64,000 nucleotides of DNA, from NCBI GenBank assembly GCA_001770725.1, contig MERU01000006.1, positions 62,001 through 126,000 on the forward strand, in the 5' to 3' direction. This document shows, in pieces, positions 54,118-63,537 of the stretch. This DNA comes from Burkholderiales bacterium RIFCSPHIGHO2_01_FULL_63_240. Its GTDB lineage: Bacteria; Pseudomonadota; Gammaproteobacteria; Burkholderiales; Burkholderiaceae_C. The notes below the pieces were generated by a model, which searched no databases, had not been told where the DNA came from, and saw only the letters and a list, made by a program, of their open reading frames with translations. The position numbers and the translations under genes are program-made. Position 1 is the first letter of the stretch, and each line of letters starts with the position of its first letter.

Positions 54118-55938
54118 TCAGTTGAAGCTGAAGTGCTCGTTGCTCATCTGCATGATCGAGCTGGTCGGCGACATCATGGTCTTCTTGTGGCCGTCGGCGC
54201 GGGGCAGCAGGCGCTCGAAGTAGAACTCCGCCGTTTGCAGCTTGGCGGTGTAGAACTCCTTGGAGTCATTGCCGCCCTTGGCCAGCTTCTCGTTGGCGAC
54301 GAGGGCCTGCTTGAGCCAGAAGTGACCCATCATCACGTAGCCCGAGTACATCAGGAAGTCGTTGCAGGCGGCCGAGACCACGTCGCGGTCCTTGTTGGCG
54401 CGCAGCATGATCTGCAGGGTCAGCCACTTCCATTGCAGGGCGCGCTTGAAGCAGGCGCGGGCCATCTTGCCGACCGGGCCACCATCGAGCAGGTGGGGCT
54501 TGGCCTGGGCGATCATCTCGTTGGTGAAGTTGAAGACGCACTTGCCACGCGATTGCAGCAGGGTCTTGCGGCCCAGCAGGTCAAGCGCCTGGATGCCGGT
54601 GGTGCCTTCGTACAGGGTCGAGATGCGCGCGTCACGGGCGATCTGCTCCATGCCGTGCTCCTTGATGTAGCCGTGGCCACCGAAGACCTGCATGCCCAGG
54701 TTGGCGCACTCCAGGCCCAGCTCGGTGATGAAGCCCTTGAGGATCGGGGTGTAGAAGCCCAGGCGGTCGTCGTACTCTTCGTACTTGGCCTTGTCGCCTT
54801 GGGCGACGCCAGCCACCATGTGGTCGGCCAGCTTGCCAGTGTGGTAGATCATGGCGCGAGCGCCTTCGGCCACGGCCTTTTGCGTCAGCAGCATGCGGCG
54901 CACGTCGGCGTGCCAGATCAGGGCGTCGTTGGGGTGGTCGGCGTCCTTCTTGCCGGTGAGGGCGCGCATCGAGCGGCGTTCCTTGGCATAGGGCAGGGCG
55001 CCCTGGTAGGACAGCTCGGCGTGGGCCAGGCCTTGCACGGCGGTGCCGATGCGGGCGGTGTTCATGAAGGTGAACATGGCTTCGAGGCCCTTGTTGGGCT
55101 CGGCGATCATGTAGCCGATGGCGTCGTCGAAGTTCATCACGCAAGTGGCCGAGGCGCGGATGCCCATCTTGTGCTCGAGCGCGCCGGCCTTGACCGTGTT
55201 GCGCGCACCCAGGCTGCCATCCTTGTTGACCAGGAACTTGGGCACGATGAACAGCGAGATGCCGCGTGTGCCCTTGGGGGCGTCCGGCAGGCGGGCCAGC
55301 ACGATGTGGATGATGTTGTCGGCCAGGTCGTGTTCACCCGAAGAGATGAAGATCTTGGTGCCGGTGAGCTTGTAGGTGCCGTCGCCCACGGGCTCGGCCT
55401 TGGTCTTGACCTGACCCAGGTCGGTGCCGCACTGGGGCTCGGTCAGGCACATGGTGCCGGTCCACTCGCCGCTGACCAGCGGGGGCATGTAGGTGTTCTT
55501 CTGCTCGGTCGAGCCGAACTGGAAGACGGTGTTCATGCAGCCCAGCGACAGGCCGGGGTACATGGTGAACGACCAGTTGGCCGTGCCCATCATCTCGGCC
55601 TTGAGCAGGTTCAGCGACATGGGCAGCTCCTGGCCGCCGTATTCCTTCGGGTGCGACAGGCCTTGCCAGCCGCCAGCCACGTACTCCTTGTAGGCTTCCT
55701 TGAAGCCCTTGGGGGTGGTGACTTCGCCGTCCTGGATGGTGCAGCCTTCCAGGTCGCCGGGCAGGTTCAAGGGGGCCAGCACCTCTTCGCAGAAGGTGGC
55801 GCAACCCTCCAGGATGGCGTCGACCATGTCGGGCGTGGCCTCATCGCCGCCGGGCAGGGCCTTGTAGTGGCCTTCGTAGTCGAAGACTTCGTTGAGCAGG
55901 AAGCGCACGTCGCGCAAAGGAGCCTTGTACTGCGGCAT
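54118..55938 (-). CDS. Acyl-CoA dehydrogenase (long form, about 600 residues)
   Basis: This 606-residue flavoenzyme belongs to the longer acyl-CoA dehydrogenase branch. An N-terminal domain (MPQYKAPLRDVRFLLNEVFDY) is followed by the middle FAD-binding part (MCLTEPQCGTDLGQVKTKA, TKIFISSGEHDL). The C-terminal helical domain (FGGHGYIKEHGMEQIARDAR) is followed by the extra C-terminal segment typical of this branch. It catalyses the first step of beta-oxidation or of a related acyl-CoA pathway. GAGG lies before the ATG. Two PsrA-like palindromes lie about 70-100 bp upstream. Confidence 0.92.
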   Translation of the reverse strand: MPQYKAPLRDVRFLLNEVFDYEGHYKALPGGDEATPDMVDAILEGCATFCEEVLAPLNLPGDLEGCTIQDGEVTTPKGFKEAYKEYVAGGWQGLSHPKEYGGQELPMSLNLLKAEMMGTANWSFTMYPGLSLGCMNTVFQFGSTEQKNTYMPPLVSGEWTGTMCLTEPQCGTDLGQVKTKAEPVGDGTYKLTGTKIFISSGEHDLADNIIHIVLARLPDAPKGTRGISLFIVPKFLVNKDGSLGARNTVKAGALEHKMGIRASATCVMNFDDAIGYMIAEPNKGLEAMFTFMNTARIGTAVQGLAHAELSYQGALPYAKERRSMRALTGKKDADHPNDALIWHADVRRMLLTQKAVAEGARAMIYHTGKLADHMVAGVAQGDKAKYEEYDDRLGFYTPILKGFITELGLECANLGMQVFGGHGYIKEHGMEQIARDARISTLYEGTTGIQALDLLGRKTLLQSRGKCVFNFTNEMIAQAKPHLLDGGPVGKMARACFKRALQWKWLTLQIMLRANKDRDVVSAACNDFLMYSGYVMMGHFWLKQALVANEKLAKGGNDSKEFYTAKLQTAEFYFERLLPRADGHKKTMMSPTSSIMQMSNEHFSFN

Positions 55939-56347
55939 ATGTCACCTCGGTTGGTCTGGGGGCAGGCGGCTTGTGGCCGTTGCGGTCAAAGATGGATAAA
56001 TTCGAACGATCGTTCATTTCAAACGATCGTTTGAGTCAGGCGGGTTTATACCCCATGGCGCGGCGCTTGTGTCAAGGATCTCCGCGAGGGTGGGGCGGTT
56101 TTCGCCCTTGCACGGGGCCAAGCTCCCGCGAACAAGGGGTGTGTCGTGTCTCGTTCCCAGCCTGTGAAAGGGGCCGGTTCAGGGCATTTCCCAGGGTGGT
56201 GGCGCTCACCGGCCCGGTGGTTAGCCCGTTCGTGTTGCGCAATCTCCCCATGGCGTCGTGGCGCGCCGTCTCTCCAGAATGCGCAACCCTGGCGTGTAAC
56301 GCGTGTCGTTTGATGACCGGGGCCCATTCCTCAATCTGGAGAGAGAC
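55939..56347. promoter_or_regulatory. Divergent region between acyl-CoA dehydrogenase and lipase
   Basis: This 409-bp gap carries promoters for both genes. The acyl-CoA dehydrogenase side holds two palindromes (listed separately). The lipase side, from about 56060, is ordinary GC-rich DNA in which I see no clear promoter or coding sequence. Confidence 0.55.
56004..56034. promoter_or_regulatory. Two tandem PsrA/FadR-type palindromes
   Basis: GAACGATCGTTC (56004-56015) and TCAAACGATCGTTTGA (56019-56034) are perfect palindromes whose centres are 17 bp apart. The second contains CAAAC, four bases, GTTTG, which is the binding pattern known for the TetR-family fatty-acid regulator PsrA of pseudomonads. 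Their place upstream of an acyl-CoA dehydrogenase fits fatty-acid control. Confidence 0.7.
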
Positions 56348-58138
56348 ATGCAAACCGTTCGCTTCGTTCTTCGCGCGCTGCCCCTTGCCGCGCTGGTCTG
56401 CGCCCTCGGCACGGCCTCGGCCGCCCCGGTGGAAGGCCCCGCCGACATGCGCTTTTATGACGCCCCCGCTGCGCTCACTGGCCAGCACGGTGACCTGATT
56501 TCCTACCGTGGCACGACCGTCAACCTGGGTGCGGGCTCGCCCACCACCAAGGCCTGGAACGTGATGTACCAGTCGACCGATTCGCGTGGCGCCGCCAACG
56601 TGGTCACGGGCACCGTCATCGTGCCGACCACCGCCTGGACCGGCGGTGGCGAGCGCCCGGTGATCTCCTACGCCGTCGGCACCCACGGCCTGGCCCAGCG
56701 CTGCGCCCCGTCGCTGCAGCTCAGCCAGGGCAAGGACTACGAGGCCGCCAACATCGCTGCCGCGCTCAAGGCCGGCTACGCCGTGCTGGTCTCCGACTAC
56801 CAGGGCTACACCAACGGCGCCACCCCGACCTACCTGGCCGGCGCTTCGCAAGGCAACGCCGTGCTCGACATCGTGCGCGCTGCCACCCAGGTGCCGCTCA
56901 GCGGCATCACCAGCTCGGCCAAAGTCGCCATCTGGGGTTATTCGCAAGGCGGCCAGAGCGCTGCCTGGGCCGCCCAGCGTCAAGCCGCCTACGCGCCCGG
57001 CGTGAAGCTGACGGCCGTGGCCGCCGGTGGCGTGCCCGCCGACTTCCCCGTGACCGCCCGCTACCTCGACGGCAGCACCGGTGCTTCCTTCCTGCTCGGC
57101 GGCGTGATCGGCCTGGCCCAGCAATACCCTGACGCCATCCCCCTAGACACCCTGGCCAACGCCGACGGCAAGGCCACCATCCAGCGCGGCAAGCAGCAGT
57201 GCGTGTTCGAGGCGTTGTTCGATCTGCAGAACGACAAGCTGTCGCAGTACACCGTGGGCAACCAGTCGCTGGACCAGTTGCTGGCCGCCAAGCCCGAGAT
57301 CAACGCGGTGGTGCAGGCGCAGAACCTGGGCGCCGACAAGGTCGGCGTGCCGCTGTACCAGTACCACGGCAAGGCCGACGAGTTCATCCCGCTGGCCCAG
57401 ACCGTGGCGCTCAAGAGGAAGTACTGCAGCAAGTTCTCCAACGTCACCTTTGACACCTACCCCAGCGAGCACATCGCCACGCAGTTCCAGGCCGCACCCT
57501 ATGTGCTGAGCTGGCTGGCCGACCGCTTCGCCGGCAAGACCACCCTGGGCACCTGCCTGACGCTCAATGCCGAGCCGAAGTCGACCGCTTACCCGCCGGG
57601 TGGCAACCTGGTGGTGGGCCTGGACAAGTGGCCGCTGACCGCCTCGGTGGGCCTCAAGACCCTGGGCCAGACGGTGAACCTGCCGGCCGCCTCCACCTTC
57701 ACGGCCGAAGCCGACGTGACCCAGCCGCGCCTGTCGGGCACCCTGAACGTGCCCAACTTCAAGCAGACCATCAGCATCATCGGCCTGCCCATCTCCGTGG
57801 GCCTGCAGATCACGCCGGTCGGCAGCGCCACGGGCACCGTCAACCTCGACACAGAGGGCCAGCTGAAGATCCGCGGCAACGCACAGGCCAACATCACCAT
57901 CACCTCGGTGCTGGGCATCCCGTTTGGCGAGTGCAAGACCGAAAAGCCGGTGGACTTCCCGCTGGTCTTCGACGGTCCGGTCTCGTCGCTGGGCAATGGC
58001 GGCCTGACCTTCCAGGGCACGACCACCTTCCCGCAGATCAAGGGCTGCATGATCTCGGCCATCCTCTCGGCGCTGATGTCCGGCAGTGGTCAGACCTACA
58101 GCTTCACGGTCGCACCGCCCGCACCTGTGCGTTATTGA
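56348..58138 (+). CDS. Secreted lipase (secretory-lipase family) with extra C-terminal beta domain
   Basis: This 596-residue exported protein has a signal peptide (MQTVRFVLRALPLAALVCAL, cut after ASA). An alpha/beta-hydrolase part (about 20-400) resembles the secretory lipase (LIP) family, with VISYAVGTHGLAQRCAPS, the nucleophile in AIWGYSQGGQSAAWA, the acid in YHGKADEFIPL and the His in YPSEHIATQF. A C-terminal part (about 410-596) is beta-rich and not recognised. GGAGAG precedes ATG 56348. The next gene, a membrane-anchored protein, follows after a hairpin. Confidence 0.82.
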   Translation: MQTVRFVLRALPLAALVCALGTASAAPVEGPADMRFYDAPAALTGQHGDLISYRGTTVNLGAGSPTTKAWNVMYQSTDSRGAANVVTGTVIVPTTAWTGGGERPVISYAVGTHGLAQRCAPSLQLSQGKDYEAANIAAALKAGYAVLVSDYQGYTNGATPTYLAGASQGNAVLDIVRAATQVPLSGITSSAKVAIWGYSQGGQSAAWAAQRQAAYAPGVKLTAVAAGGVPADFPVTARYLDGSTGASFLLGGVIGLAQQYPDAIPLDTLANADGKATIQRGKQQCVFEALFDLQNDKLSQYTVGNQSLDQLLAAKPEINAVVQAQNLGADKVGVPLYQYHGKADEFIPLAQTVALKRKYCSKFSNVTFDTYPSEHIATQFQAAPYVLSWLADRFAGKTTLGTCLTLNAEPKSTAYPPGGNLVVGLDKWPLTASVGLKTLGQTVNLPAASTFTAEADVTQPRLSGTLNVPNFKQTISIIGLPISVGLQITPVGSATGTVNLDTEGQLKIRGNAQANITITSVLGIPFGECKTEKPVDFPLVFDGPVSSLGNGGLTFQGTTTFPQIKGCMISAILSALMSGSGQTYSFTVAPPAPVRY

Positions 58139-58145
58139 CGCAAAG

Positions 58146-58191
58146 GCGACAAACCCGATGCCAGCCGTTTGGCTGAATTCGGGTTTGTCGC
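58146..58191 (+). other. Long hairpin between the lipase gene and the next gene
   Basis: GCGACAAACCCGA (58146-58158) and TCGGGTTTGTCGC (58179-58191) are perfect 13-bp arms. An inner stem CAGCC (58162-58166) and GGCTG (58171-58175) adds to it. There is no T-run after it. It may protect the lipase mRNA 3' end or reduce read-through to the downstream gene. Confidence 0.65.
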
Positions 58192-58262
58192 AGAGCCTGC
58201 GACCTCGTCCGGGGTGCACAGTGGTGCATGGCTCGGGTGGGGTCCGGGCTCAGGAGCAACCC

Positions 58263-58991
58263 ATGTCCCAAACCATCTCCGCCGTGCAGCGCTCGTCGCC
58301 TGGACGGATGAAGTGGCGCCTCGCTGGTGGTGCGGTGGTGGCCTTGCTGATCGGTGCCCTGTGGCGCGCCGAAGATGTGCCCCCCATTCCCAGCCACCCG
58401 GACGTCAGCCTCACCGGCTCGGCGCCCGTGACCTTCGCCCCGCCTTCTGCGGGCATGGCGGATGCGTCGACCGAGTTGGCCGCCCTGAAGGCCGAGCTGA
58501 ACACGGCTGCGATGGCCATCGACCAACCTAAGGTGGTGGAGTCCGAAGGCCCCGTTCGCACGCGCCCCGACTACGTCTCCCCCATGGAGTGGATGGTGCT
58601 GCAAGGCGTCGCCAACCAGCACACCAACGCCGAGCGCGAACTCTCTCGCATGGTGCACTTCCTGCGCTTCAACAAACAGCTCGAACGCTGGGAGGGCCTG
58701 AGCGCGGGTGGCGACCCAGCGCTGCGCCACGCCCTGGCGTTTGCGCTCGTCACCGACCTGCCGGCTCGCGTGCGGCAGGGTGACCTGACCGCGTCCGATG
58801 CCCGATCCCTGCTCATGCGCCTGCTCGCCGACGCCGAGCCCAACGCCGCCTTGCGCGAGTCGCGCATGGGCGACACGATGGCGCGCATCGAGGCCGCCTC
58901 CCGCGCGGCCGCCCAGGCCGTGGCCCAGAGCGGCAATGCCGTCGTGCCCGTGGGCAGCGCCCCGGCGGCGACGTCGGCGCCTGCTCGCTGA
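58263..58991 (+). CDS. Membrane-anchored protein of unknown function linked to the lipase
   Basis: This 242-residue protein has an N-terminal membrane anchor (about 16-35, KWRLAGGAVVALLIGALW), a Pro/Ala-rich linker, and a helical periplasmic part. Recognisable stretches are VSPMEWMVLQGVANQHT and MVHFLRFNKQLERWEGL. CAGGAG lies 6 nt before ATG 58263. The single anchor and the place after a secreted lipase recall lipase foldases, but the foldase signature was not found. The role is unknown. An in-frame upstream extension overlaps the hairpin and was rejected. Confidence 0.6.
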   Translation: MSQTISAVQRSSPGRMKWRLAGGAVVALLIGALWRAEDVPPIPSHPDVSLTGSAPVTFAPPSAGMADASTELAALKAELNTAAMAIDQPKVVESEGPVRTRPDYVSPMEWMVLQGVANQHTNAERELSRMVHFLRFNKQLERWEGLSAGGDPALRHALAFALVTDLPARVRQGDLTASDARSLLMRLLADAEPNAALRESRMGDTMARIEAASRAAAQAVAQSGNAVVPVGSAPAATSAPAR

Positions 58992-59128
58992 GCCGCCTTC
59001 ACGCCTGCCGGGTTGAGGGCGCCAGCCCCAACTGACCTGGTTGCGGCCCGGTCGGGGTTGCCCGCCGGCCTCTGCCTTCTTCGCCGCTGACCTTGGCCCG
59101 ATCCGGGCCCGATCAGGCACGCCTTGTG

Positions 59129-59140
59129 CTTGTATACCAG
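59129..59140. promoter_or_regulatory. Possible GntR-type site upstream of the transporter operon
   Basis: CTTGTATACCAG at 59129-59140 is a near-palindrome around GTATAC, a form common among GntR-family operators. It lies about 85 bp before the start of the binding-protein gene, inside the 234-bp gap that must hold the operon promoter. The assignment is weak. Confidence 0.3.
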
Positions 59141-59225
59141 TCAGTACACCAAGACCGAGCGGCGCGCGCCTCGCGCCGGTGCAGTCGGGGTGACATCTGC
59201 AACTGACTGGTGCAAGGAGAAGCGC

Positions 59226-60359
59226 ATGACCGTGGGCCAAGGCAATCGTTCGAGCTGGAATCGTCGGGACTGGATCAAGGGGGTGGGGGCCGGTGGCGCC
59301 GGCCTGGCCCTGGGGGGATGGGGCCCGCTGGCCCTGGCGCAAAAACCCATCACCATCGGCATGATCTACGTCGGCCCCAAGGACGACTTCGGCTACAACC
59401 AGTCGCACTACGAAGCCGCCATGGCCCTCAAGGGCATGCCCGGCGTGAAGATCGTGGGCGAAGAGAATGTGCCCGAGACCCAGGCCGTGCAAAAGACCAT
59501 GCAGGGCATGATCTCGCAGGACGGCGCCACGCTGCTGTTCCCGACCTCGTTCGGCTACTTCAACCCGCACATCCTGGAAGTCGCCAAGAAGAACCCCGAC
59601 GTGCGTTTCTCGCACTGCGGCGGTTTGTGGGACGCGGCCAAGCACCCCAAGAGCGTGGGCAGCTTCTTTGGCTACATCGACGAGTGCCAGTACCTCAACG
59701 GCGTGATCGCCGGGCACATGACGAAGTCCAAGAAGATCGGCTTCATCGCGGCCAAGCCCATCCCGCAGGTGCTGCGCAACATCAACGCCTTCACGCTGGG
59801 CGCCAAGTCGGTCAAGCCCGACATCACCTGCTCGGTGATCTTCACTGGTGACTGGTCGATGCCCGTCAAGGAAGCCGAGGCCACCAACAGCCTGGCCGAC
59901 CAGGGCGTCGATGTGTTCACCATGCACGTCGACGGCCCGAAGGTGATCGTCGAGACGGCGGCGCGCCGTGGCAAGTTCGTCTGCGGCTACCACGCCTCGC
60001 AGGCCAAGCTCGCGCCCAACGCCTACCTGACCGGCGCCGAGTGGAACTGGGTCACCCCCTACAAGCAGATCCTCGAAGCCGCCCAGACCGGCAAACCGCA
60101 CCCCAACTTCATGCGCGGGGGCCTCAAGGAAGGCTATGTGAAGACCTCGCCTTATGGCGCCATGGTGCCCGAGGGGGCGCGCAAGCAGGCCGACGCCATC
60201 AAGGCCGCCATGCTCAAGGACGAGTTCGAGATCTTCAAGGGCGAGATCAAGGACAACACCGGCAAGGTGGTGGTGCCCAAGGGCACGGTCATGAAGCAGA
60301 CCGACGTGGCCCTGGAAGGCATGAACTACCTGGTCGAAGGCGTCATCGGCAAGATCTGA
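59226..60359 (+). CDS. BMP-family ABC transporter substrate-binding protein
   Basis: This 377-residue periplasmic binding protein has a Tat-like signal (SSWNRRDWIKGVGAGGAGLA, cut near ALA). It carries BMP-family patterns: ITIGMIYVGPKDDFGYNQSH, FFGYIDECQYLNGVIAGHM and KIGFIAAKPIPQVLRNINAF. The BMP family usually binds nucleosides or related bases. AAGGAG lies 6 nt before the ATG. The two permeases and two amide hydrolases downstream form one operon with it, suggesting import of a nitrogen-rich small molecule. Confidence 0.9.
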   Translation: MTVGQGNRSSWNRRDWIKGVGAGGAGLALGGWGPLALAQKPITIGMIYVGPKDDFGYNQSHYEAAMALKGMPGVKIVGEENVPETQAVQKTMQGMISQDGATLLFPTSFGYFNPHILEVAKKNPDVRFSHCGGLWDAAKHPKSVGSFFGYIDECQYLNGVIAGHMTKSKKIGFIAAKPIPQVLRNINAFTLGAKSVKPDITCSVIFTGDWSMPVKEAEATNSLADQGVDVFTMHVDGPKVIVETAARRGKFVCGYHASQAKLAPNAYLTGAEWNWVTPYKQILEAAQTGKPHPNFMRGGLKEGYVKTSPYGAMVPEGARKQADAIKAAMLKDEFEIFKGEIKDNTGKVVVPKGTVMKQTDVALEGMNYLVEGVIGKI

Positions 60360-60370
60360 GGTCGCTCACC

Positions 60371-61537
60371 ATGTCCGCACCCGCGGCCTCCGCCGCCACC
60401 TCCAACTCGGTCGCGTTGTTCGACAACGTGATGCTGCCCGTGCTGGCCCTGGCCGGCAGCCTGCTGCTGTTCGGCGGCTTTGTCTGGCTGGGTGGTGCCT
60501 CGCCGGTGGAGGCCTGGGTGCTGCTGTTCAAGGGAGCCTTCGGCGATGCGTTCTCGTGGCAGAACACGCTGCAGCGCGCCGCACCGCTGATGCTGACCGC
60601 GCTGTGCGTGGCCTTGCCCCAGCGGGCCGGGCTGATGGTGATCGGGGGCGAGGGTGCCTTGGTGCTGGGTGGCCTGGCCTGTGCCGGGCTGCCTTACCTG
60701 TTCGCGGTGCCCGACAGCGCCGCGGGCACGGTGATGGTGCTGATCGCCTCGGCGCTGGCTGGTGCGGCCTGGGTCGCGCTGGCGGGCGTGCTGAGGCAAT
60801 ACCGCGGGGTCAACGAAACCATCAGCTCGCTGCTGCTGAGCTACCTGGCCATCGGCCTGTTCAAGCACTGGGTCGAAGGGCCGATGCGCGATCCGGCCAG
60901 CCTCAACAAGCCTTCTACCCAGCCGCTGTCCGAAGGCGTGCTGATGGGCCTGATCCCGGGCTACGAGGTGCATTGGGGCCTGGTCATTGGCGTGGTGGCC
61001 TGCGTGGCCGCGGGGCTGTGGCTGCACGGCTCGACGCACGGTTTTGCCACCCGCGTGGTGGGGGGCAACGCCCGGGCGGCGCGGCTGGTGGGGCTGCCCA
61101 GCCACCGGCTCATCATCACGGCCTGTGCATTGGGCGGGGCCGGGGCCGGGCTGGCTGGCGGCATCGAGGTGGTGGCGGTGCACACCTCGGCCAACGCCTC
61201 CATCATCGTGGGCCTGGGCTACACGGGCATCCTGGTGTCCTTCGTGGCCCGACACAACCCCTGGGCCATCGTGCCGGTGGCCGTGCTCTTCGGGGGCTTT
61301 GGCGCGGCGGGCAGCTTGCTGCAGCGCCGGCTCGACCTGCCCGATGCCTCGGTGATGGTGCTGCAAGGTTTTGCCTTCGTGCTGATCCTGGCGGCCGAAG
61401 CCTGGCGTGGTCGCCTGGGTGGCTGGCTGCAGACGCGCGCCGCGATGGCGCCGAGCAACCCGGGGCACGAGACCAGCCGACAACGTTTGCAACGCGAGGC
61501 CCTCAAGGCGCTGCGCCAAAGCAAGGAGGCCGCATGA
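60371..61537 (+). CDS. ABC transporter permease 1 (BPD_transp_2 type)
   Basis: This 388-residue membrane protein has about 9-10 hydrophobic segments. It shows the family pattern VNETISSLLLSYLAIGLF and the late HTSANASIIVGLGYTGILV. It is the counterpart of YufP-type permeases that work with BMP binding proteins. It starts 11 nt after the binding-protein stop and ends overlapping the next permease start by ATGA. Confidence 0.9.
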   Translation: MSAPAASAATSNSVALFDNVMLPVLALAGSLLLFGGFVWLGGASPVEAWVLLFKGAFGDAFSWQNTLQRAAPLMLTALCVALPQRAGLMVIGGEGALVLGGLACAGLPYLFAVPDSAAGTVMVLIASALAGAAWVALAGVLRQYRGVNETISSLLLSYLAIGLFKHWVEGPMRDPASLNKPSTQPLSEGVLMGLIPGYEVHWGLVIGVVACVAAGLWLHGSTHGFATRVVGGNARAARLVGLPSHRLIITACALGGAGAGLAGGIEVVAVHTSANASIIVGLGYTGILVSFVARHNPWAIVPVAVLFGGFGAAGSLLQRRLDLPDASVMVLQGFAFVLILAAEAWRGRLGGWLQTRAAMAPSNPGHETSRQRLQREALKALRQSKEAA

Positions 61538-62460
61538 GCGCTGAACTTGGCATGTGGGGCGACGTGGCCCTGGCCGTCCTGGGTGGGGCCATCCGCGTGG
61601 GCACGCCCTTCCTCTTCGTGAGCCTGGGCGAATGCCTCACCGAAAAATCCGGCCGCATCAACCTGGGCCTCGAAGGCGTGCTGGTGCTGTCGGCCATGAC
61701 GGGGTTCGCTGGCAGCTACCTCACGGGCTCGGCCTGGCTGGGCGTGCTGGTGGCGGCCTTCGCGGGGGCCTTGCTGGCCATGCTGCACGGCCTGCTGTGT
61801 TCGCTGCCCCGGGTCAACGACATCGCCACCGGCATCGCGCTGATGCTGCTGGGCGCGGGCCTGGCGTTCTACCTGGGCAAGCCCCTGATCCAGCCTCAGG
61901 CGGCGCAACTGCCCGCGCTGGAGTGGGGCGCCTGGAGCGACTCGCCGCAGGTGCAGGCGGCGCTGCGCATCAACGCGCTGTTCCCCATCGGGGTGGTGCT
62001 GGCGGCTTTCATGGCCTGGGCCTTCGCCAACACGCGCTGGGGCCTGATCGTGCGCATGGCCGGCGACAGCAGCGACGCGGCGCGCGCCCTGGGTTACTCC
62101 GTCAACGGCGTGCGCATCTGGGCCACGACGGCGGGCGGCTTCCTGGCCGGCATCGGCGGGGCCTCGCTGTCGCTGTACTACCCGGGCAGCTGGAACGAGG
62201 GCCTGTCCTCGGGGCAGGGGCTCATCGCCGTGGCGCTGGTCATCTTCGCGCGCTGGCGGCCGCTGGCCTGTCTGGGCGCGGCCCTGTTGTTTGGCGGCGC
62301 GGGGGCGTTGGGCCCGGCCTTGCAGTCGGTGGGCATCGGCTGGGGCTACCACCTCTTCAACGCCATGCCTTACGCCTTGACCTTGCTGATCCTGGTGTGG
62401 ACCTGCAGCCCCAAGCGCTCGCTGCAAGGCGCGCCGATGGAGCTGGGTGTGTCGCGCTGA
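61534..62460 (+). CDS. ABC transporter permease 2 (BPD_transp_2 type)
   Basis: This 308-residue permease has about 8 hydrophobic segments and the family motif LTEKSGRINLGLEGVLVLSA. It also has VNDIATGIALMLLGAGLAFY and the late SSGQGLIAVALVIFARWRP. The ATG overlaps the previous stop, with AAGGAGG just upstream. No ATPase subunit is encoded between the binding protein and the permeases or elsewhere in the window. It may lie beyond the right edge. Confidence 0.9.
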   Translation: MSAELGMWGDVALAVLGGAIRVGTPFLFVSLGECLTEKSGRINLGLEGVLVLSAMTGFAGSYLTGSAWLGVLVAAFAGALLAMLHGLLCSLPRVNDIATGIALMLLGAGLAFYLGKPLIQPQAAQLPALEWGAWSDSPQVQAALRINALFPIGVVLAAFMAWAFANTRWGLIVRMAGDSSDAARALGYSVNGVRIWATTAGGFLAGIGGASLSLYYPGSWNEGLSSGQGLIAVALVIFARWRPLACLGAALLFGGAGALGPALQSVGIGWGYHLFNAMPYALTLLILVWTCSPKRSLQGAPMELGVSR

Positions 62461-62490
62461 CTTTGCTTTGACCGTCAAAGGAGCCTGGTG

Positions 62491-63537
62491 ATGAGTGGAC
62501 TCGGTGGCCTGAACAAGACGCCTTCGGGCATGGTGATGGGCCTGGTGCAACTGCAGCTGCCGGTGGTCGAGACCCCGGCGCAACTGGCGTCGCAAACGCA
62601 ACGCATCGTGGACATGGTGGGCAAGGCCCGCCGCAGCTACCCGGGCATGGACCTGGTGGTCTTCCCGGAGTATTCCTTGCACGGCCTGAGCATGAGCACG
62701 GCCGACGAGCTCATGGTCACGCTGAGCGGCCCCGAGGTGGCGGCCTTCAAGGCGGCTTGCGTGGCCAACAGGATCTGGGGTTGCTTCTCGATCATGGAGA
62801 AGAACCCGCATGGCAACCCCTACAACACCGGCCTGATCATCGATGACCAGGGCGAGCTCAAGCTCTACTACCGCAAGTACCACCCCTGGGTGCCGGTCGA
62901 GCCCTGGGAGCCCGGCAACATGGGCATCCCGGTCATCACCGGCCCCAAGGGCGTCAAGCTCGCGCTCATCATCTGCCACGACGGGATGTTCCCCGAGATG
63001 GCCCGTGAGTGCGCCTACCAGGGCGCCGAGCTGATGATCCGCACCGCTGGCTACACGGCCCCCATCCGCCATGCGTGGCAGATCACCAACCAGGCCAACG
63101 CCTTCCAGAACCTGATGGTCACGGCCAGCGTCTGCCTGTGCGGCAGCGACGGCACGTTCGACTCGATGGGCGAGGCCATGGTCTGCAACTTCGACGGCAC
63201 CGTGATGGCGCAAGGTGGCGGCCGCCCCGATGAGATCGTGTGCGCCGAGGTGCGCGCCGACCTGGTCCGCGAGGCCCGCACGCACTGGGGCGTCGAGAAC
63301 AACATCCACCAGTTCTTCCACCGCGGCTACGTGGCCGTCAAAGGCGGGGCGCAGGACTGCCCCTACACCTTCATGCAGGACATGGTGGCCGGCCGTGCTC
63401 GCCTGCCCTGGGAAGACGCCATCGTGCACACCGATGGCACGTCCTGCGGCTTCGCGCCCCCCACGCGCGACTTCCGTGGCGCCGAGCCCAACCTGCTGGC
63501 CCCCTCCATGCCCACCGATCTCAAGGACGCAGCATGA
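62491..63537 (+). CDS. amiF: Formamidase-like nitrilase-superfamily amidohydrolase
   Basis: This 348-residue enzyme has the Glu-Lys-Cys triad: [30 protein letters not shown] and [18 protein letters not shown]. Overall it follows formamidase (AmiF) and closely related aliphatic amidases. It would release ammonia from formamide or a small amide. AAAGGAG lies 7 nt before ATG 62491. Its TGA overlaps the ATG of the next gene. In this operon it may handle a breakdown product of the imported compound. Confidence 0.85.
   Translation: MSGLGGLNKTPSGMVMGLVQLQLPVVETPAQLASQTQRIVDMVGKARRSYPGMDLVVFPEYSLHGLSMSTADELMVTLSGPEVAAFKAACVANRIWGCFSIMEKNPHGNPYNTGLIIDDQGELKLYYRKYHPWVPVEPWEPGNMGIPVITGPKGVKLALIICHDGMFPEMARECAYQGAELMIRTAGYTAPIRHAWQITNQANAFQNLMVTASVCLCGSDGTFDSMGEAMVCNFDGTVMAQGGGRPDEIVCAEVRADLVREARTHWGVENNIHQFFHRGYVAVKGGAQDCPYTFMQDMVAGRARLPWEDAIVHTDGTSCGFAPPTRDFRGAEPNLLAPSMPTDLKDAA

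Noticed and set aside
54133-56034. A 633-codon open frame opposite the acyl-CoA dehydrogenase
   Set aside because: Its composition is a shadow of the real gene on the other strand, with no motif and no ribosome site.
58263-58991. Lipase foldase (Lif) downstream of the lipase
   Set aside because: Single anchor and position fit, but the foldase signature around RxxFDY was not found.
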